This document shows positions 23,845 to 32,360 of a stretch of 64,000 bases of DNA, piece by piece (within the stretch, counting starts at the first letter, position 1; each line of letters starts with the position of its first letter). A program made the position numbers and the translations under genes. The notes beneath the pieces are model-generated. The model made no database searches, was not told where the DNA came from, and saw only the letters and a list, made by a program, of their open reading frames with translations. The stretch covers positions 1 through 64,000 of the forward strand of contig JAFDWS010000008.1 of NCBI GenBank assembly GCA_018268375.1, read 5' to 3'. The stretch is from Armatimonadota bacterium. GTDB taxonomy: Bacteria > Armatimonadota > Fimbriimonadia > Fimbriimonadales > Fimbriimonadaceae.

Positions 23845-24765
23845 TCAATTCTTGGGCCTGATTCCAAGTCTTGGGACTTGGGCGACAATTCGGTTCCCGA
23901 ACGGGTCAAGTTGGAGCGGGCTGGAGACTTGGTACACGAATGGATCGATGTAAGCCGCGACCGCGTATGGGCTCGAGACGGAGAAGTCAGCCAGGATGAC
24001 GAGGGTCGGGTTCGAGCCAGGTCGACCCATAACGAGGCGACCGGGGTTTGAAGCGCTGTCGTGGGGCAGGACGCGGAGGTCCTTTTGCGTGGCGAACACT
24101 GCGGTCGATTCGACTATCTGGCTGTTCGCCCTGGTGTAAACCTTGCTGTTCTCGTGCCGCACGGTAATGGACCAGTCGACGAGTTGCACGGGGCCGGCGG
24201 CGTTTGTTGTGCTGACGGTTCCGAACATGGTCGTGCCATAGCCATAGTTGACGGGGAAGAGGTCGAATTGGTTGGCGGAACGCAACTTGCCTACCGCGTG
24301 AACGGATTCGTTGGGCAACCCCAGTGGCAGATAATCGAAATCTGCCCCGTAACAGTAGTAGCTCTGGCCCCCGCTGGCGAACGCTCCAGAGCAGTCCACG
24401 GGGCTCGCGAACAAGTGCGAGTGCCCATACACGCGAAGGGCGCCACCGGCCAGAAAGCCATCCGGCGACGTGGGGATCTTCAGGAGTCCGCCTTCGACGA
24501 AAAGCTGGCTCGACTGGTCTCGTGTGTTCAAAGGGGTGTACAGGTCTTGGCTGGTCTCGGTCACGGTCAGGGTCCAGCCAATGAAGTCAGAGGGTGCCAA
24601 GAGTCCAGTCTTGCCGTTCGTCGAGACCATGCCTTGAATGGTATAGCCCGAGCCGAGATCGATGACGTTGACCTTGTACTCCCTTGCGCAGGTAACGCCT
24701 GCCAGCGCGAGGAGTGCAATCGTGGTCAGGTGGCGCGGGCGCGGGTCGACAGATAGGCGTTTCAT
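23845..24765 (-). CDS. Secreted hypothetical protein
   Basis: 306 residues; ATG 24765 gives a signal peptide (HLTTIALLALAGVTCA). Two similar halves appear: each opens with a phrase like GYTIQGMVSTNGKTGLL or GTTMFGTVSTTNAAGPV and continues with a W-S/T-(L/I)-T-V strand (FIGWTLTVTET, LVDWSITVRHE). This suggests an internal duplication of a ~120-residue beta domain, seen in other PEP-CTERM-rich genomes, but no sorting signal follows. Confidence 0.6.
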   Translation of the reverse strand: MKRLSVDPRPRHLTTIALLALAGVTCAREYKVNVIDLGSGYTIQGMVSTNGKTGLLAPSDFIGWTLTVTETSQDLYTPLNTRDQSSQLFVEGGLLKIPTSPDGFLAGGALRVYGHSHLFASPVDCSGAFASGGQSYYCYGADFDYLPLGLPNESVHAVGKLRSANQFDLFPVNYGYGTTMFGTVSTTNAAGPVQLVDWSITVRHENSKVYTRANSQIVESTAVFATQKDLRVLPHDSASNPGRLVMGRPGSNPTLVILADFSVSSPYAVAAYIDPFVYQVSSPLQLDPFGNRIVAQVPRLGIRPKN

Positions 24766-24920
24766 GCCCGCAAGTTGGCCCAAAATCAGCGAACTTTCAA
24801 GTCGGCAGTTTCGTGTCCGGAGAAGGCATGACGGCCCGCCAAATTACTAGGTTCAAGTCAAATTCCTAGCGGTTGAACTTAAGAGAAGGCAAAATAGGTG
24901 TGATTCTGCGGAGCAGTCTT

Positions 24921-25667
24921 ATGAAAACTCTTTTGAGGTACTCCCTTGTCGCTCTCCTTCCCGTCGCCTTCTGCACGGCAAAGGCTGATCTGCTGTACAA
25001 CGGAAACCTAGACCACACCTATCAGCAGGAGATCGTCAGCGGGTTCTTTCTTCCGAAGCCCTTCGGTTGGGAGAATACGGGCACGAGAACCATTACTGGC
25101 CCCTATGAGGACGAGATGTCTTCCGAGTCTTGGGCGGGCCCGGCACCAACTCCGGTCACCCACGACGGGTTCGACGAGCAAAACGGCGCGAACGGCTTGG
25201 ACTGGGGCTTGTTCTTCAAGCCGTTCAGCGGCAACGTCACTGACGGTGCCGCTACCGGCACATTGAGCCAAACGGTCGCTGCGTCGGCTGGCCTGACTTA
25301 CAATTTCTCTGGCTGGGCTGGTGCAGAAGCGAACGCGTTGATGCACGACGCTACGTTCGACATGACTTTCCTCCGAGCCGACCACTCGGTGATCAGCGGT
25401 GCAAGTCTTTCCTTGCTGCCGAACTTGTTCGTTCCGAACGGACAGCCGTTCAACTACAAGCTCTACAACTTGGTCGCCGTGGCTCCCGGGAACACAGCGT
25501 TCGTCACGGTCGGGATGACCATGCACGACGCCACGAGCAACCCGGCCGGAGGCGGCCAGGCACTCGTCGCCGACGACTTTGAGCTGAACGTCGTTCCCGA
25601 GCCTGGCTCGATGGCGGTTCTCGCTGTCGGCGCGTTGGCGCTGCTCAGGAAGCGACGCGGCCGATAA
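24921..25667 (+). CDS. PEP-CTERM sorted surface protein
   Basis: 248 residues. The signal peptide (LLRYSLVALLPVAFCTAKA) is followed by a jelly-roll-like domain (LLYNGNLDH, GTLSQTVAASAGLTYNFSGWAG, TVGMTMHDATS) and a textbook PEP-CTERM tail: VPEPGSMAVLAVGALALL, then RKRRGR. An exosortase, not encoded here, would cleave near PEP. An imperfect inverted repeat GTTCAA-N16-TTGAAC lies upstream (24851-24878). A strong terminator follows. Confidence 0.9.
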   Translation: MKTLLRYSLVALLPVAFCTAKADLLYNGNLDHTYQQEIVSGFFLPKPFGWENTGTRTITGPYEDEMSSESWAGPAPTPVTHDGFDEQNGANGLDWGLFFKPFSGNVTDGAATGTLSQTVAASAGLTYNFSGWAGAEANALMHDATFDMTFLRADHSVISGASLSLLPNLFVPNGQPFNYKLYNLVAVAPGNTAFVTVGMTMHDATSNPAGGGQALVADDFELNVVPEPGSMAVLAVGALALLRKRRGR

Positions 25668-25693
25668 GGCACTATCGGTAAATGAGAGAAGGA

Positions 25694-25727
25694 GCGCAAG
25701 GCGTTTGCCTTGCGCTTTGTCTTCTTT
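25694..25727 (+). terminator. Intrinsic terminator of the 24.9-kb PEP-CTERM gene
   Basis: A perfect 9-bp stem GCGCAAGGC (25694-25702) / GCCTTGCGC (25707-25715) with a 4-base loop is followed by a T-rich tail (TTTGTCTTCTTT). It ends the transcript 27 bases after the stop codon and separates it from the DinB gene. Confidence 0.9.
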
Positions 25728-25788
25728 CTGGGGGCGCTGTCAGGGATATGGCCGCCCGAGAGCCCATGTTGGCGGTACTTTCGACTTG

Positions 25789-26229
25789 GTGAAGCACAAA
25801 CCAGGGTGGGAAGAAATCCTGACCCTCTTCGGTGAAAACGAGCGACGAATCCGCGCTTTGTCCCCCGCGCCTGCCATGCCCGGGGCCGAATTTTGCCGTC
25901 AATCGCAACACCGGACGCTAGGGCACTTGACGGCATGTCAACAGGCGTGGTTGCCCTTGATGCGAAGGATCAAGGAAGAGGCGCCACGGGGAGCGGTCGC
26001 CGTGCACCCGCTTCGGCTCTATGACCAGCTCGGCTATGCAACGGCGGGGTGGGCTTTGCTCATGGAGCGGTTTTGCAAGGATCGCGCTGAGTGGGGCGAC
26101 CTGCTCAGGGCCGTCGATCTCGACCGGCCGCTTAAGACTCCGACACGGTTGCACACCGCTAGGACACTGACAGAGAAACTGGTGCGCCACGAGTCCCGTC
26201 ACATGGACGAACTCGGGCTCGACCGATAA
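25789..26229 (+). CDS. DinB-superfamily protein
   Basis: 146 residues from GTG 25789 (TTG 25786 is equally possible; the longer frame would begin inside the terminator). LGHLTACQQAWLPLMRRI provides the first His and the typical aromatic; the C-terminal VRHESRHMDELGL gives the H-x3-H pair. Helical, cytoplasmic, about the usual family length. Activity unknown. Confidence 0.75.
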   Translation: MKHKPGWEEILTLFGENERRIRALSPAPAMPGAEFCRQSQHRTLGHLTACQQAWLPLMRRIKEEAPRGAVAVHPLRLYDQLGYATAGWALLMERFCKDRAEWGDLLRAVDLDRPLKTPTRLHTARTLTEKLVRHESRHMDELGLDR

Positions 26230-26272
26230 GGCCGATTCTTCGACCTCATCGGTGAGCGGGGCTCCCTTGGAT

Positions 26273-27637
26273 TCAGGACAAAATCTTGGTCCAAGGGTGA
26301 GAAGGCATGTCGTGCAGAAACGGCAGTTCCCACTTGAACTCGGGGTGCGCACTCAAGAAGGGGGTTGCTTGGAACTCTTCGCCACAAGGGTGGCCGAGAC
26401 GACCCCAAAACATCATCTGCTTCGCCATGTCGCTCGTCGTCACTTTGCCTTGGACGCTGCCGCCAGGGTTCCAGTCCGGAAACGGAGCGAGGAAACCCTT
26501 GCGCGTCTCGACCTCCCAGTGCCCGCACAGGGTCGAAGCGCTCGGGCCGTCTGTTCCCAGAACTTGATTGTGATGGTCGCCCATGAAGGACTTGGCCGTC
26601 TCGGCCGTGATCTTGCCTTTGTACTGGGCCATTAGAGCGTCCCAGCGGGTGTGACGGTCAGAACACATCGTCGAACCTTTGTTCACGTCCATGGTGCAGT
26701 CCTCAGCGATGAGCTTTGCGTCTTGCGGGTAGTTGGCAGAGACAAAAGCACCGTTGGAGGTCCGGCGGAAGACAACGTTTTTCAGCGCCAGTTCTAGCTC
26801 GCCGATCTCGTTGGTCTTAGCATCGCCCATGAGCCAGGTGTTCGCATAGCCACCGTTGTTGCCCTTGACCATGATGCGGGCGACGTCGTCCAATGAGTCG
26901 CTGTACTGGATGGCTTTGCGCATGCGCATGAACTCAGGGACGCCTTTTGGGTCGAACCCGGCTGCGCCGGCGATCGTCGTCTCCGTCAGCATGATGCCAG
27001 CGGAGTTGATCGCCCAATCATCCCCGGAATGGATGAAGCCCGGGATAGCGTCCATGATGATCCGATGGCCGTGGGTCGGTCTGATGTCGAGGACGGCGCA
27101 CCAACGCTCGCCGACAATGTAATCGATCCACGCGTTGTGAGCCATGACGATCTTGCCGTCCTTGGTCTGGCCACCAGTGGCAATGAAGGCGGAGCACGAG
27201 CTGGGCGCGTGGCTGAGGAGCATCGTCTTGGTCTTCTGAGCGTCCCACCAGGGCGCGTAGTACCAAGCCAATTCGATCCATCCGTTGTGGGCGAGGATAT
27301 CGGTGGAGTCGTAGTGATAACCCCGGGACTTCATGCCATCCGCGATCGAGCTGATCTCCGTTTGGTACTCCGGGTCGAGCTTGGGCCAGAACATCCTCTT
27401 GGCGGCTTCGCGGTAAAAGGGCCACGAGTGCCCGGAGGTCGTCTGGATATAGACCTTCTCCATACGGATGGCGTCGTCGATCTCGGCTGCCATCTGTTGT
27501 CCATAGCGGAACCCGATCTGCCTGGGGGTGCCCTCGAGCCGGACTTGGGTCCATCCTTCCCGATGTTGCTTGACGGGCCCGGTCGCAAGCACTGGCTGAA
27601 GGCAAGCGAACGCGAGGAGAATCGTTACCGCTCTCAT
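26273..27637 (-). CDS. Secreted Ntn-hydrolase-like protein (C45 / phospholipase B-like)
   Basis: 454 residues with a signal peptide (MRAVTILLAFACLQPVLA). GTPRQIGFRYGQQMA near residue 36 and, after a helical segment, PSSCSAFIATGGQTKDGKIVMAHN are the pattern of the C45/acyltransferase and phospholipase-B-like Ntn-hydrolases. The Cys of SCSAF would be the nucleophile freed by autocleavage. SAGIMLTETTI, NTWLMGDAKTNEIGELEL and the later GDHHNQ fit the same fold. Members cleave amides or lipid esters; the substrate here is unknown. It probably acts outside the cytoplasm. Confidence 0.75.
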   Translation of the reverse strand: MRAVTILLAFACLQPVLATGPVKQHREGWTQVRLEGTPRQIGFRYGQQMAAEIDDAIRMEKVYIQTTSGHSWPFYREAAKRMFWPKLDPEYQTEISSIADGMKSRGYHYDSTDILAHNGWIELAWYYAPWWDAQKTKTMLLSHAPSSCSAFIATGGQTKDGKIVMAHNAWIDYIVGERWCAVLDIRPTHGHRIIMDAIPGFIHSGDDWAINSAGIMLTETTIAGAAGFDPKGVPEFMRMRKAIQYSDSLDDVARIMVKGNNGGYANTWLMGDAKTNEIGELELALKNVVFRRTSNGAFVSANYPQDAKLIAEDCTMDVNKGSTMCSDRHTRWDALMAQYKGKITAETAKSFMGDHHNQVLGTDGPSASTLCGHWEVETRKGFLAPFPDWNPGGSVQGKVTTSDMAKQMMFWGRLGHPCGEEFQATPFLSAHPEFKWELPFLHDMPSHPWTKILS

Positions 27638-27697
27638 GCGGGCGGTTTTACCAGGACGGCGAGGTCTGGAGTTTGATTGCGCGTGCTAGGCTCAGTC

Positions 27698-28825
27698 ATG
27701 ATTTGGGCGGCGGTGTTCGCACTGGCGGCGTCAGCTCCCGCTGAGGCAATTGCCTTCAAGAAGACCGTGATCGATAGCCGCTTCGTCTCGGAGGGCCTGG
27801 CAGTGGGCGACGTCAACCGCGACGAGAAGCTCGACATCGTGGCCGGAAATGTATGGTACGAGGGTCCACGGTGGGTGCCTCATGAGATTGCGCCCGTCGC
27901 CAAACTCGATCCCAAGACCCAGTACAGCAACTGCTTCCACACCTGGCTCGCCGACCTGAACCACGACGGCTGGTTAGACCAGATCGTGATCGGAATGCCA
28001 GGCGAACGAGCGATCTGGCGCGAGAATCCTCGGGGTCAGTCCATACCTTGGAGCGAGCATCCGATCTGGCGAAACGCGTGCAACGAAAGCCCTCTCTACG
28101 TGCACCTCTTCCGCAAAGGGAAGAAGGTGCTCGTGATGGGCAGCGACGAAAGCGTCCTCGCATGGTTCGAGCCCGCAAAAGACCCGTACGCTGAGTGGAT
28201 CTGCCACCCGATCAGTGGCCTCGGTGGTGCAGGCGCCCAACGGTACTCCCATGGCCTTGGCGTCGGCGATCTTGACGGTGACAAGAAGAATGAAGTCCTC
28301 ACAACCGAGGGCTTTTACACGGTGCCGTCTGACCCCGACTCGTCTCCATGGCCGTTCACCAAGGCAAGCCTAGGGCCCGAGTGCGCTCAGATGTGCGTGG
28401 GCACCATTGGTCGGTCGCCTGACCGATTCGTCTTCACAAGTTCAGCTCACCGGCGCGGAGTCTGGGCGTTCAAGAAGGGGGAAGCTGGCGCCTTTGACCG
28501 GTTGGTGATCGACGAAACCATCTCGGAGACACACGCTGCTGTATTCGCAAGACTAGGCAAAGACAAGGTTCCCAACTTCGTGACGGGCAAACGAAAGTGG
28601 GCCCATCCGCCAGGAATGGACATCGGTTGGGACGAGGACTCCTTGCTCGTACGATATGAACTCAAGATGGGGCAGAGCGGCTTGAGTTGGCAGCGGTATG
28701 TGATCGACGAGGATTCGGGGGTTGGGACGCAGTTCGTGGTAGAGGACGTGAATAAGGATGGGATGGCTGACATCGTCGTTTCGAACAAGAACGGCGTATT
28801 CTTGTTCGTCCAACAAAAGGCGTGA
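27698..28825 (+). CDS. Secreted FG-GAP/VCBS-repeat protein
   Basis: 375 residues. ATG 27698 yields a signal peptide (WAAVFALAASAPAEA); an upstream TTG at 27677 is possible. Several calcium-binding FG-GAP-type repeats are visible: LAVGDVNRDEKLDIVAGN, LADLNHDGWLDQIVIG, LGVGDLDGDKKNEVLTTEG and VVEDVNKDGMADIVVSNKN, each with the D-x-N/D-x-D-x-x-D core. These build a beta-propeller, often a binding or enzyme domain on the outside of the cell. Partner unknown. Confidence 0.8.
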   Translation: MIWAAVFALAASAPAEAIAFKKTVIDSRFVSEGLAVGDVNRDEKLDIVAGNVWYEGPRWVPHEIAPVAKLDPKTQYSNCFHTWLADLNHDGWLDQIVIGMPGERAIWRENPRGQSIPWSEHPIWRNACNESPLYVHLFRKGKKVLVMGSDESVLAWFEPAKDPYAEWICHPISGLGGAGAQRYSHGLGVGDLDGDKKNEVLTTEGFYTVPSDPDSSPWPFTKASLGPECAQMCVGTIGRSPDRFVFTSSAHRRGVWAFKKGEAGAFDRLVIDETISETHAAVFARLGKDKVPNFVTGKRKWAHPPGMDIGWDEDSLLVRYELKMGQSGLSWQRYVIDEDSGVGTQFVVEDVNKDGMADIVVSNKNGVFLFVQQKA

Positions 28826-28828
28826 CCC

Positions 28829-29500
28829 TCAGTCTGCCTTTCGCGCGGACATCTCGCGGATCCAGATCGGTGCAAACGGTGACGTGCAGCCCTTCGATGT
28901 CGGGTAGTCCCTGTAGAGGCCGAGTTTCTCGCCGATGCCAACCGCCCGGTCTCGCAACTCCGGACACTCAATACCGATTTCCGCAAGGCAGTGATTCATA
29001 GTCCACTGCGCTAGTCCGGGGGCACCGGGCATCTCCCGCTCTATCCTTTCGAGCAGGCCAACCATGTCGAGCCCGTCGCGGTTTTTGACGACACGCTCTG
29101 TCGTCAGGCTCCATCCTGCACGAGCCACCGTCGCATTGTTCGAATCCATCCATTTGGCACGCAAACTCTCCTTACCGGGATACTGCTTGACGACGTAGGA
29201 AATCATCCAGTCCGCAAGCCATGAATAGGTGATCTCACCCACAATGTCTTCGAGTTCTTTTTCGGACAATTGCTTGGGCTTCATCGAAAGCACTGCGACA
29301 AGCCTCGCTTCCAGGTTGCCGGTGCTCCAGAGCTCCATCGCGAGGTCGTGACCGACCTTAGCTTCCTTAGCAACGGTGCGGACGTCTCCCATCTTTGCCC
29401 CGAACTGGTTGGCGGGGGCGCCGTTCTTGGCGTTGATTTCGCGTTGCCGCTCGCTGCCCAAGCTTTCGAGTCGGCTGAGAATCTCCTGACAGGTCACCAT
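28829..29500 (-). CDS. AlkD-like DNA alkylation repair protein
   Basis: 223 residues built of helical HEAT-like repeats. FGAKMGDVRTVAKEAKVGHDLAMELWSTGNLEARLVAVLSM and IVGEITYSWLADWMISYVVKQYPG are typical of the DNA-alkylation-repair (AlkD/AlkC) family, whose members excise alkylated bases. The substrate-contacting residues of AlkD (Trp and Asp) have plausible counterparts (Trp in ITYSWLADW and Asp). It follows a minus-strand gene run (31008 to 28829) with a 21-base gap. Confidence 0.8.
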   Translation of the reverse strand: MVTCQEILSRLESLGSERQREINAKNGAPANQFGAKMGDVRTVAKEAKVGHDLAMELWSTGNLEARLVAVLSMKPKQLSEKELEDIVGEITYSWLADWMISYVVKQYPGKESLRAKWMDSNNATVARAGWSLTTERVVKNRDGLDMVGLLERIEREMPGAPGLAQWTMNHCLAEIGIECPELRDRAVGIGEKLGLYRDYPTSKGCTSPFAPIWIREMSARKAD

Positions 29501-29521
29501 AGGATTATGGCGGCGTCGCGT

Positions 29522-30121
29522 TCAGTGGTCGAGGCGTTCGATCCTTGTCCTTGGAAGGGAGTGCCGGAGGCTCTGAACCCGCGCTGGTCCAACGGTCGGA
29601 GGCAGCACGAGCTCGTCGAGGAACTTCATCGATTCGAGGGGCTCCAAATCGTCCGACCGGAGCCGAGTGTTGTAGAAGAAGAGGCGCCGGAGCGACCTGA
29701 GGGGCACCAGAGGTTTCAGACCCTCTGAAGTGAGGGAATCGCTCGCGACGTCCAACTTTCTAAGACTTTTGCATTGACCGATTGCTTTCATGCCGCGGTC
29801 GCTCAGCCCTTTGCTCGTGAAAACGAGAAGCTGCAGGTCGGGCAGGCCCTTCAAAGCAGCCAAACTGGCTTCTTCGATCGTTCCCTGAAAGACGCGAAGC
29901 GCATAGAGGCGCTTGAGCGGCCTGACCGAGGCGAACGAAAACGAGCGATCCTTGTTGTCAACGTCGAGTGACAACACCCACGGCTTACTGCTGTCTGGCT
30001 CGTCCGGGCGGCACCACACCATCGATCCGCCAAGACGCTCTGACTTGGTCTTGACCGCAAGTTCGGTTGAGTTGAACTCTGGCGCCCGGTCCTGTTGGAG
30101 AACAAGCAGGAGGACGAACAT
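29522..30121 (-). CDS. Leucine-rich-repeat protein
   Basis: 199 residues. The N-terminal hydrophobic stretch MFVLLLVLQQ is a weak signal. From residue ~70 there are about five LRRs of 22-24 residues (LKRLYALRVFQG, LPDLQLLVFTSKGLSDRGMKAI, CKSLRKLDVASDSLTSEGLKPL, LRSLRRLFFYNTRLRSDDLEPL, MKFLDELVLPP), the RNI/cysteine-free bacterial type. Such repeats mediate protein binding. GGAGG lies ~12 bases before the ATG, inside the preceding NTF2 gene. Confidence 0.8.
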   Translation of the reverse strand: MFVLLLVLQQDRAPEFNSTELAVKTKSERLGGSMVWCRPDEPDSSKPWVLSLDVDNKDRSFSFASVRPLKRLYALRVFQGTIEEASLAALKGLPDLQLLVFTSKGLSDRGMKAIGQCKSLRKLDVASDSLTSEGLKPLVPLRSLRRLFFYNTRLRSDDLEPLESMKFLDELVLPPTVGPARVQSLRHSLPRTRIERLDH

Positions 30122-30127
30122 GGCGCG

Positions 30128-30571
30128 TTAGTCGCCTCCGGTCATCTCGAGCATAGTGTCCACCGTCTTGACCAATTGCCATTTCCCGTCGATCTTCGAC
30201 CAGGTGTCCGTGCAATAGGAATGCATCCGACCATCCGATTTTCCCGGTACGGACCAGACCATGAAGACCTCGCAAAAGACATCGACGAGTTGGCCGCGAC
30301 GCTTGACCGTTCGCAGTTTTTCGTGCACTTTGACCCTGTCTGATTTGAACATCTCGGCAAACTCATTCAGAGTCTCCTGCCGGTTCTTTTGGGTTCCGTC
30401 AATCTGGATCCAGACCAAGTCCTTGCCGCACAAGGCGTCGAGGGCAGGCATGTCTTTGGAGGAGAAAACTCGCTCGAGCCTGTCGTAGCGTGCCCGCCAT
30501 GCGGCAGGGACTGACGCCGTCGCGTTGCACATGGCGGCGAACAGGAAAATGGGCACGACGAGCCTCTTCAT
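30128..30571 (-). CDS. Secreted NTF2-like protein
   Basis: 147 residues from ATG 30571, which gives a good signal peptide (MKRLVVPIFLFAAMCNATA); an ATG six codons upstream (30589) is possible. The mature part shows ARYDRLERVFSSKDMPALDAL, LVWIQIDGTQKNR and VDVFCEVFMVWSVPGKSDGRMHSYCTDTWSKIDGKWQLVKTVD-type strands of the NTF2/SnoaL fold. It is in the same minus-strand run as the LRR gene, only six bases before it. Confidence 0.75.
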   Translation of the reverse strand: MKRLVVPIFLFAAMCNATASVPAAWRARYDRLERVFSSKDMPALDALCGKDLVWIQIDGTQKNRQETLNEFAEMFKSDRVKVHEKLRTVKRRGQLVDVFCEVFMVWSVPGKSDGRMHSYCTDTWSKIDGKWQLVKTVDTMLEMTGGD

Positions 30572-30621
30572 GAGGCCCGGCGTACCCATTGTCTGCTTGG
30601 AAAAAGACCTGTCCTGGCCTG

Positions 30622-31008
30622 CTAGCGGGCAGGCATCGTGACAGGCATCGCGTTCACAGTCAAACGAATGTCGTCAACCGGCTTGTCCGCGACATAGAGC
30701 AGACCGTCCATGTGGGCTTCCGCGTCATTGTGGGTGAAGTTCCCCTGGAACTCCTGGCCACCTTTGTCGCGGAGGCGCATCGTCAGCTTAAACCTCTTGC
30801 CTTCGTATGTTCCGCGAAGGTGACCCTTGACCTTTGAGCCGCTGTTCCCGAGGAGCGCGCCTGTCACGGTCCCGTCGTCACGGACGCGCAAGGTAACCGT
30901 GCCTGCAGCCTGTCCGGAGACCTCCCAAGTACCTGAATACATCTGGTCTGCCGTGGCCCAAGCTGACAGGGCAAGGGCGCTGAGCACCAGCAATGTTCGA
31001 GTTCTCAT
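30622..31008 (-). CDS. Small secreted beta-rich protein
   Basis: 128 residues. A signal peptide (MRTRTLLVLSALALSAWATA) precedes repeated short strands: YSGTWEVSGQAAGTVTLRVRDDGTVTGALLG, LRGTYEGKRFKLTMRLRD, FQGNFTHNDAEAHMDGLLYV. This resembles a small lipocalin-like or META-type barrel; no family is certain. GAGGAG lies 9 bases before the ATG. It probably heads the operon that continues to the NTF2, LRR and AlkD genes. Confidence 0.7.
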   Translation of the reverse strand: MRTRTLLVLSALALSAWATADQMYSGTWEVSGQAAGTVTLRVRDDGTVTGALLGNSGSKVKGHLRGTYEGKRFKLTMRLRDKGGQEFQGNFTHNDAEAHMDGLLYVADKPVDDIRLTVNAMPVTMPAR

Positions 31009-31111
31009 AGTTTCAACTCCTCATTGCAAGAAGCCAAATCCCGCCAGGGCTCTAGGACCGGCCCATCCGCAGCGGCTTTTTGAGCCTGAGGTCGGCAGCC
31101 ATAATCGCCTT

Positions 31112-31516
31112 GTGCAAGGCTATCGAATCGAAGTCTCGGCCGATGGAATCGAGGCTCAGAATCTAAAGGGCTTTTTCGAGGGCTGGCACGCCAAGCCGAG
31201 CCAGGAGGCCCATTTGGACTTGCTGCGGAGGAGCGCGCACGTGGTGGTCGCCTGGCACGGCGACGACGTCGTCGGATTCTGTACGGCGATCACGGACGGA
31301 CTGATGTGCGCTTATGTGCCACTGCTTGAAGTCCTGCCCGAACATCGGACATCGGGTCTGGGATCGCAAATTTTCAGCCGGATGCTCGAACTGCTTGCTC
31401 GCTTGTATATGGTCGACCTGTGCTGTGATCCAGACATGGTCACCTTTTATCAGAGGTTTGGCATGGCGCCAGTGAGCGGGATGGTCTTGCGGAACCGAGA
31501 CGCCGTGCCAAGATGA
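31112..31516 (+). CDS. GNAT acetyltransferase
   Basis: 134 residues from GTG 31112; the longer frame has no coding character upstream. HVVVAWHGDDVVGFCTAITDG, AYVPLLEVLPEHRTSGLGSQIF (R/G-x-x-G-x-G/A acetyl-CoA loop) and LCCDPDMVTFYQRFGMAPVSGMVLR are the GNAT hallmarks. Acceptor unknown; no operon link is evident. Confidence 0.8.
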   Translation: MQGYRIEVSADGIEAQNLKGFFEGWHAKPSQEAHLDLLRRSAHVVVAWHGDDVVGFCTAITDGLMCAYVPLLEVLPEHRTSGLGSQIFSRMLELLARLYMVDLCCDPDMVTFYQRFGMAPVSGMVLRNRDAVPR

Positions 31517-31537
31517 CGGGCCGCGCATAATCCCGAA

Positions 31538-32263
31538 GTGCAAAAGGCGACCCACGCGTCTCTGACCCTCGTGCGGTTCGATGATCTACGCGAGGCCGGA
31601 CCGCTCATGAGGGCACTCGACGAGGATGTCCTCTTTCTTCAAGCGGGAGCAGACTTCAGGGCGGCGGGCACGACTTTGAGCTCGGGCCAGGCGTTCAAGT
31701 ACGCGATCTACGGGTTGCACACCAACATGGCATCGGCTCAGAGCGCCGTCGAGCGACGCCTCGAAATTGCTCCATGGATCGAGAACGCCAAAGAGACGTG
31801 GGCAGCAGTGCTGTTGCCGTTCCGCCAGTTCGGAGAGGCCAATTTCATCGATGCCACATCGCCGTGTCCGCAGTTCGAAATTGGCGCGCAACCTCCAGGC
31901 GATGGAGAACCGGTTGTGATCGTGACCTCCGTCGGTTGGAACAGCGCCGAAGGCGAGGCGATGGACCGGATCAAGCGCTTCAGCGATGGGGTCGCCGCCG
32001 TCCGCATCGGTATGACGGGGCTCAACGGACTCCATTCACAGCAGTCGTTCAGTTTCCCCGGCGGACTCGTGCACGATGGGATCACGGTAACGATCTGGAA
32101 GAGCGTCGCATCCGCGATGGCGTTTGCCTACGGCCCAGGGCGACACCGAATGGAGGTCAAAACGCAGAGGGAGGAGCTCTACGGCGACAGGACGTCCTTC
32201 ACGAGGTTCAGGATCCTGCACAGTGAAGGGACATGGCACGACAGCGACCCTCTACAAACGTGA
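31538..32263 (+). CDS. Spheroidene-monooxygenase-like (CrtA-type) protein
   Basis: 241 residues, GTG start at 31538. The C-terminal half (PVVIVTSVGWNSAEG, GMTGLNGLHSQQSFSFPGG, TVTIWKSVASAMAFAYGPGRHR, LYGDRTSFTRFRILHSEGTW) follows the pattern of CrtA-like heme-dependent monooxygenases, which oxidise carotenoids in phototrophs. No carotenoid genes are nearby, so the substrate is likely different. The N-terminal half is less conserved. A DUF3291-type relative is an alternative. Heme-binding His is plausible but unproven. Confidence 0.5.
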   Translation: MQKATHASLTLVRFDDLREAGPLMRALDEDVLFLQAGADFRAAGTTLSSGQAFKYAIYGLHTNMASAQSAVERRLEIAPWIENAKETWAAVLLPFRQFGEANFIDATSPCPQFEIGAQPPGDGEPVVIVTSVGWNSAEGEAMDRIKRFSDGVAAVRIGMTGLNGLHSQQSFSFPGGLVHDGITVTIWKSVASAMAFAYGPGRHRMEVKTQREELYGDRTSFTRFRILHSEGTWHDSDPLQT

Positions 32264-32360
32264 ACCGATTCCGGATCTTGTCATTACTTTTATGGACGGT
32301 GAAAAGCTGACACAGAAGGGCGTCTAGCGCTGAGCGGGGTCTCCGCCTTACCATGGAGGC

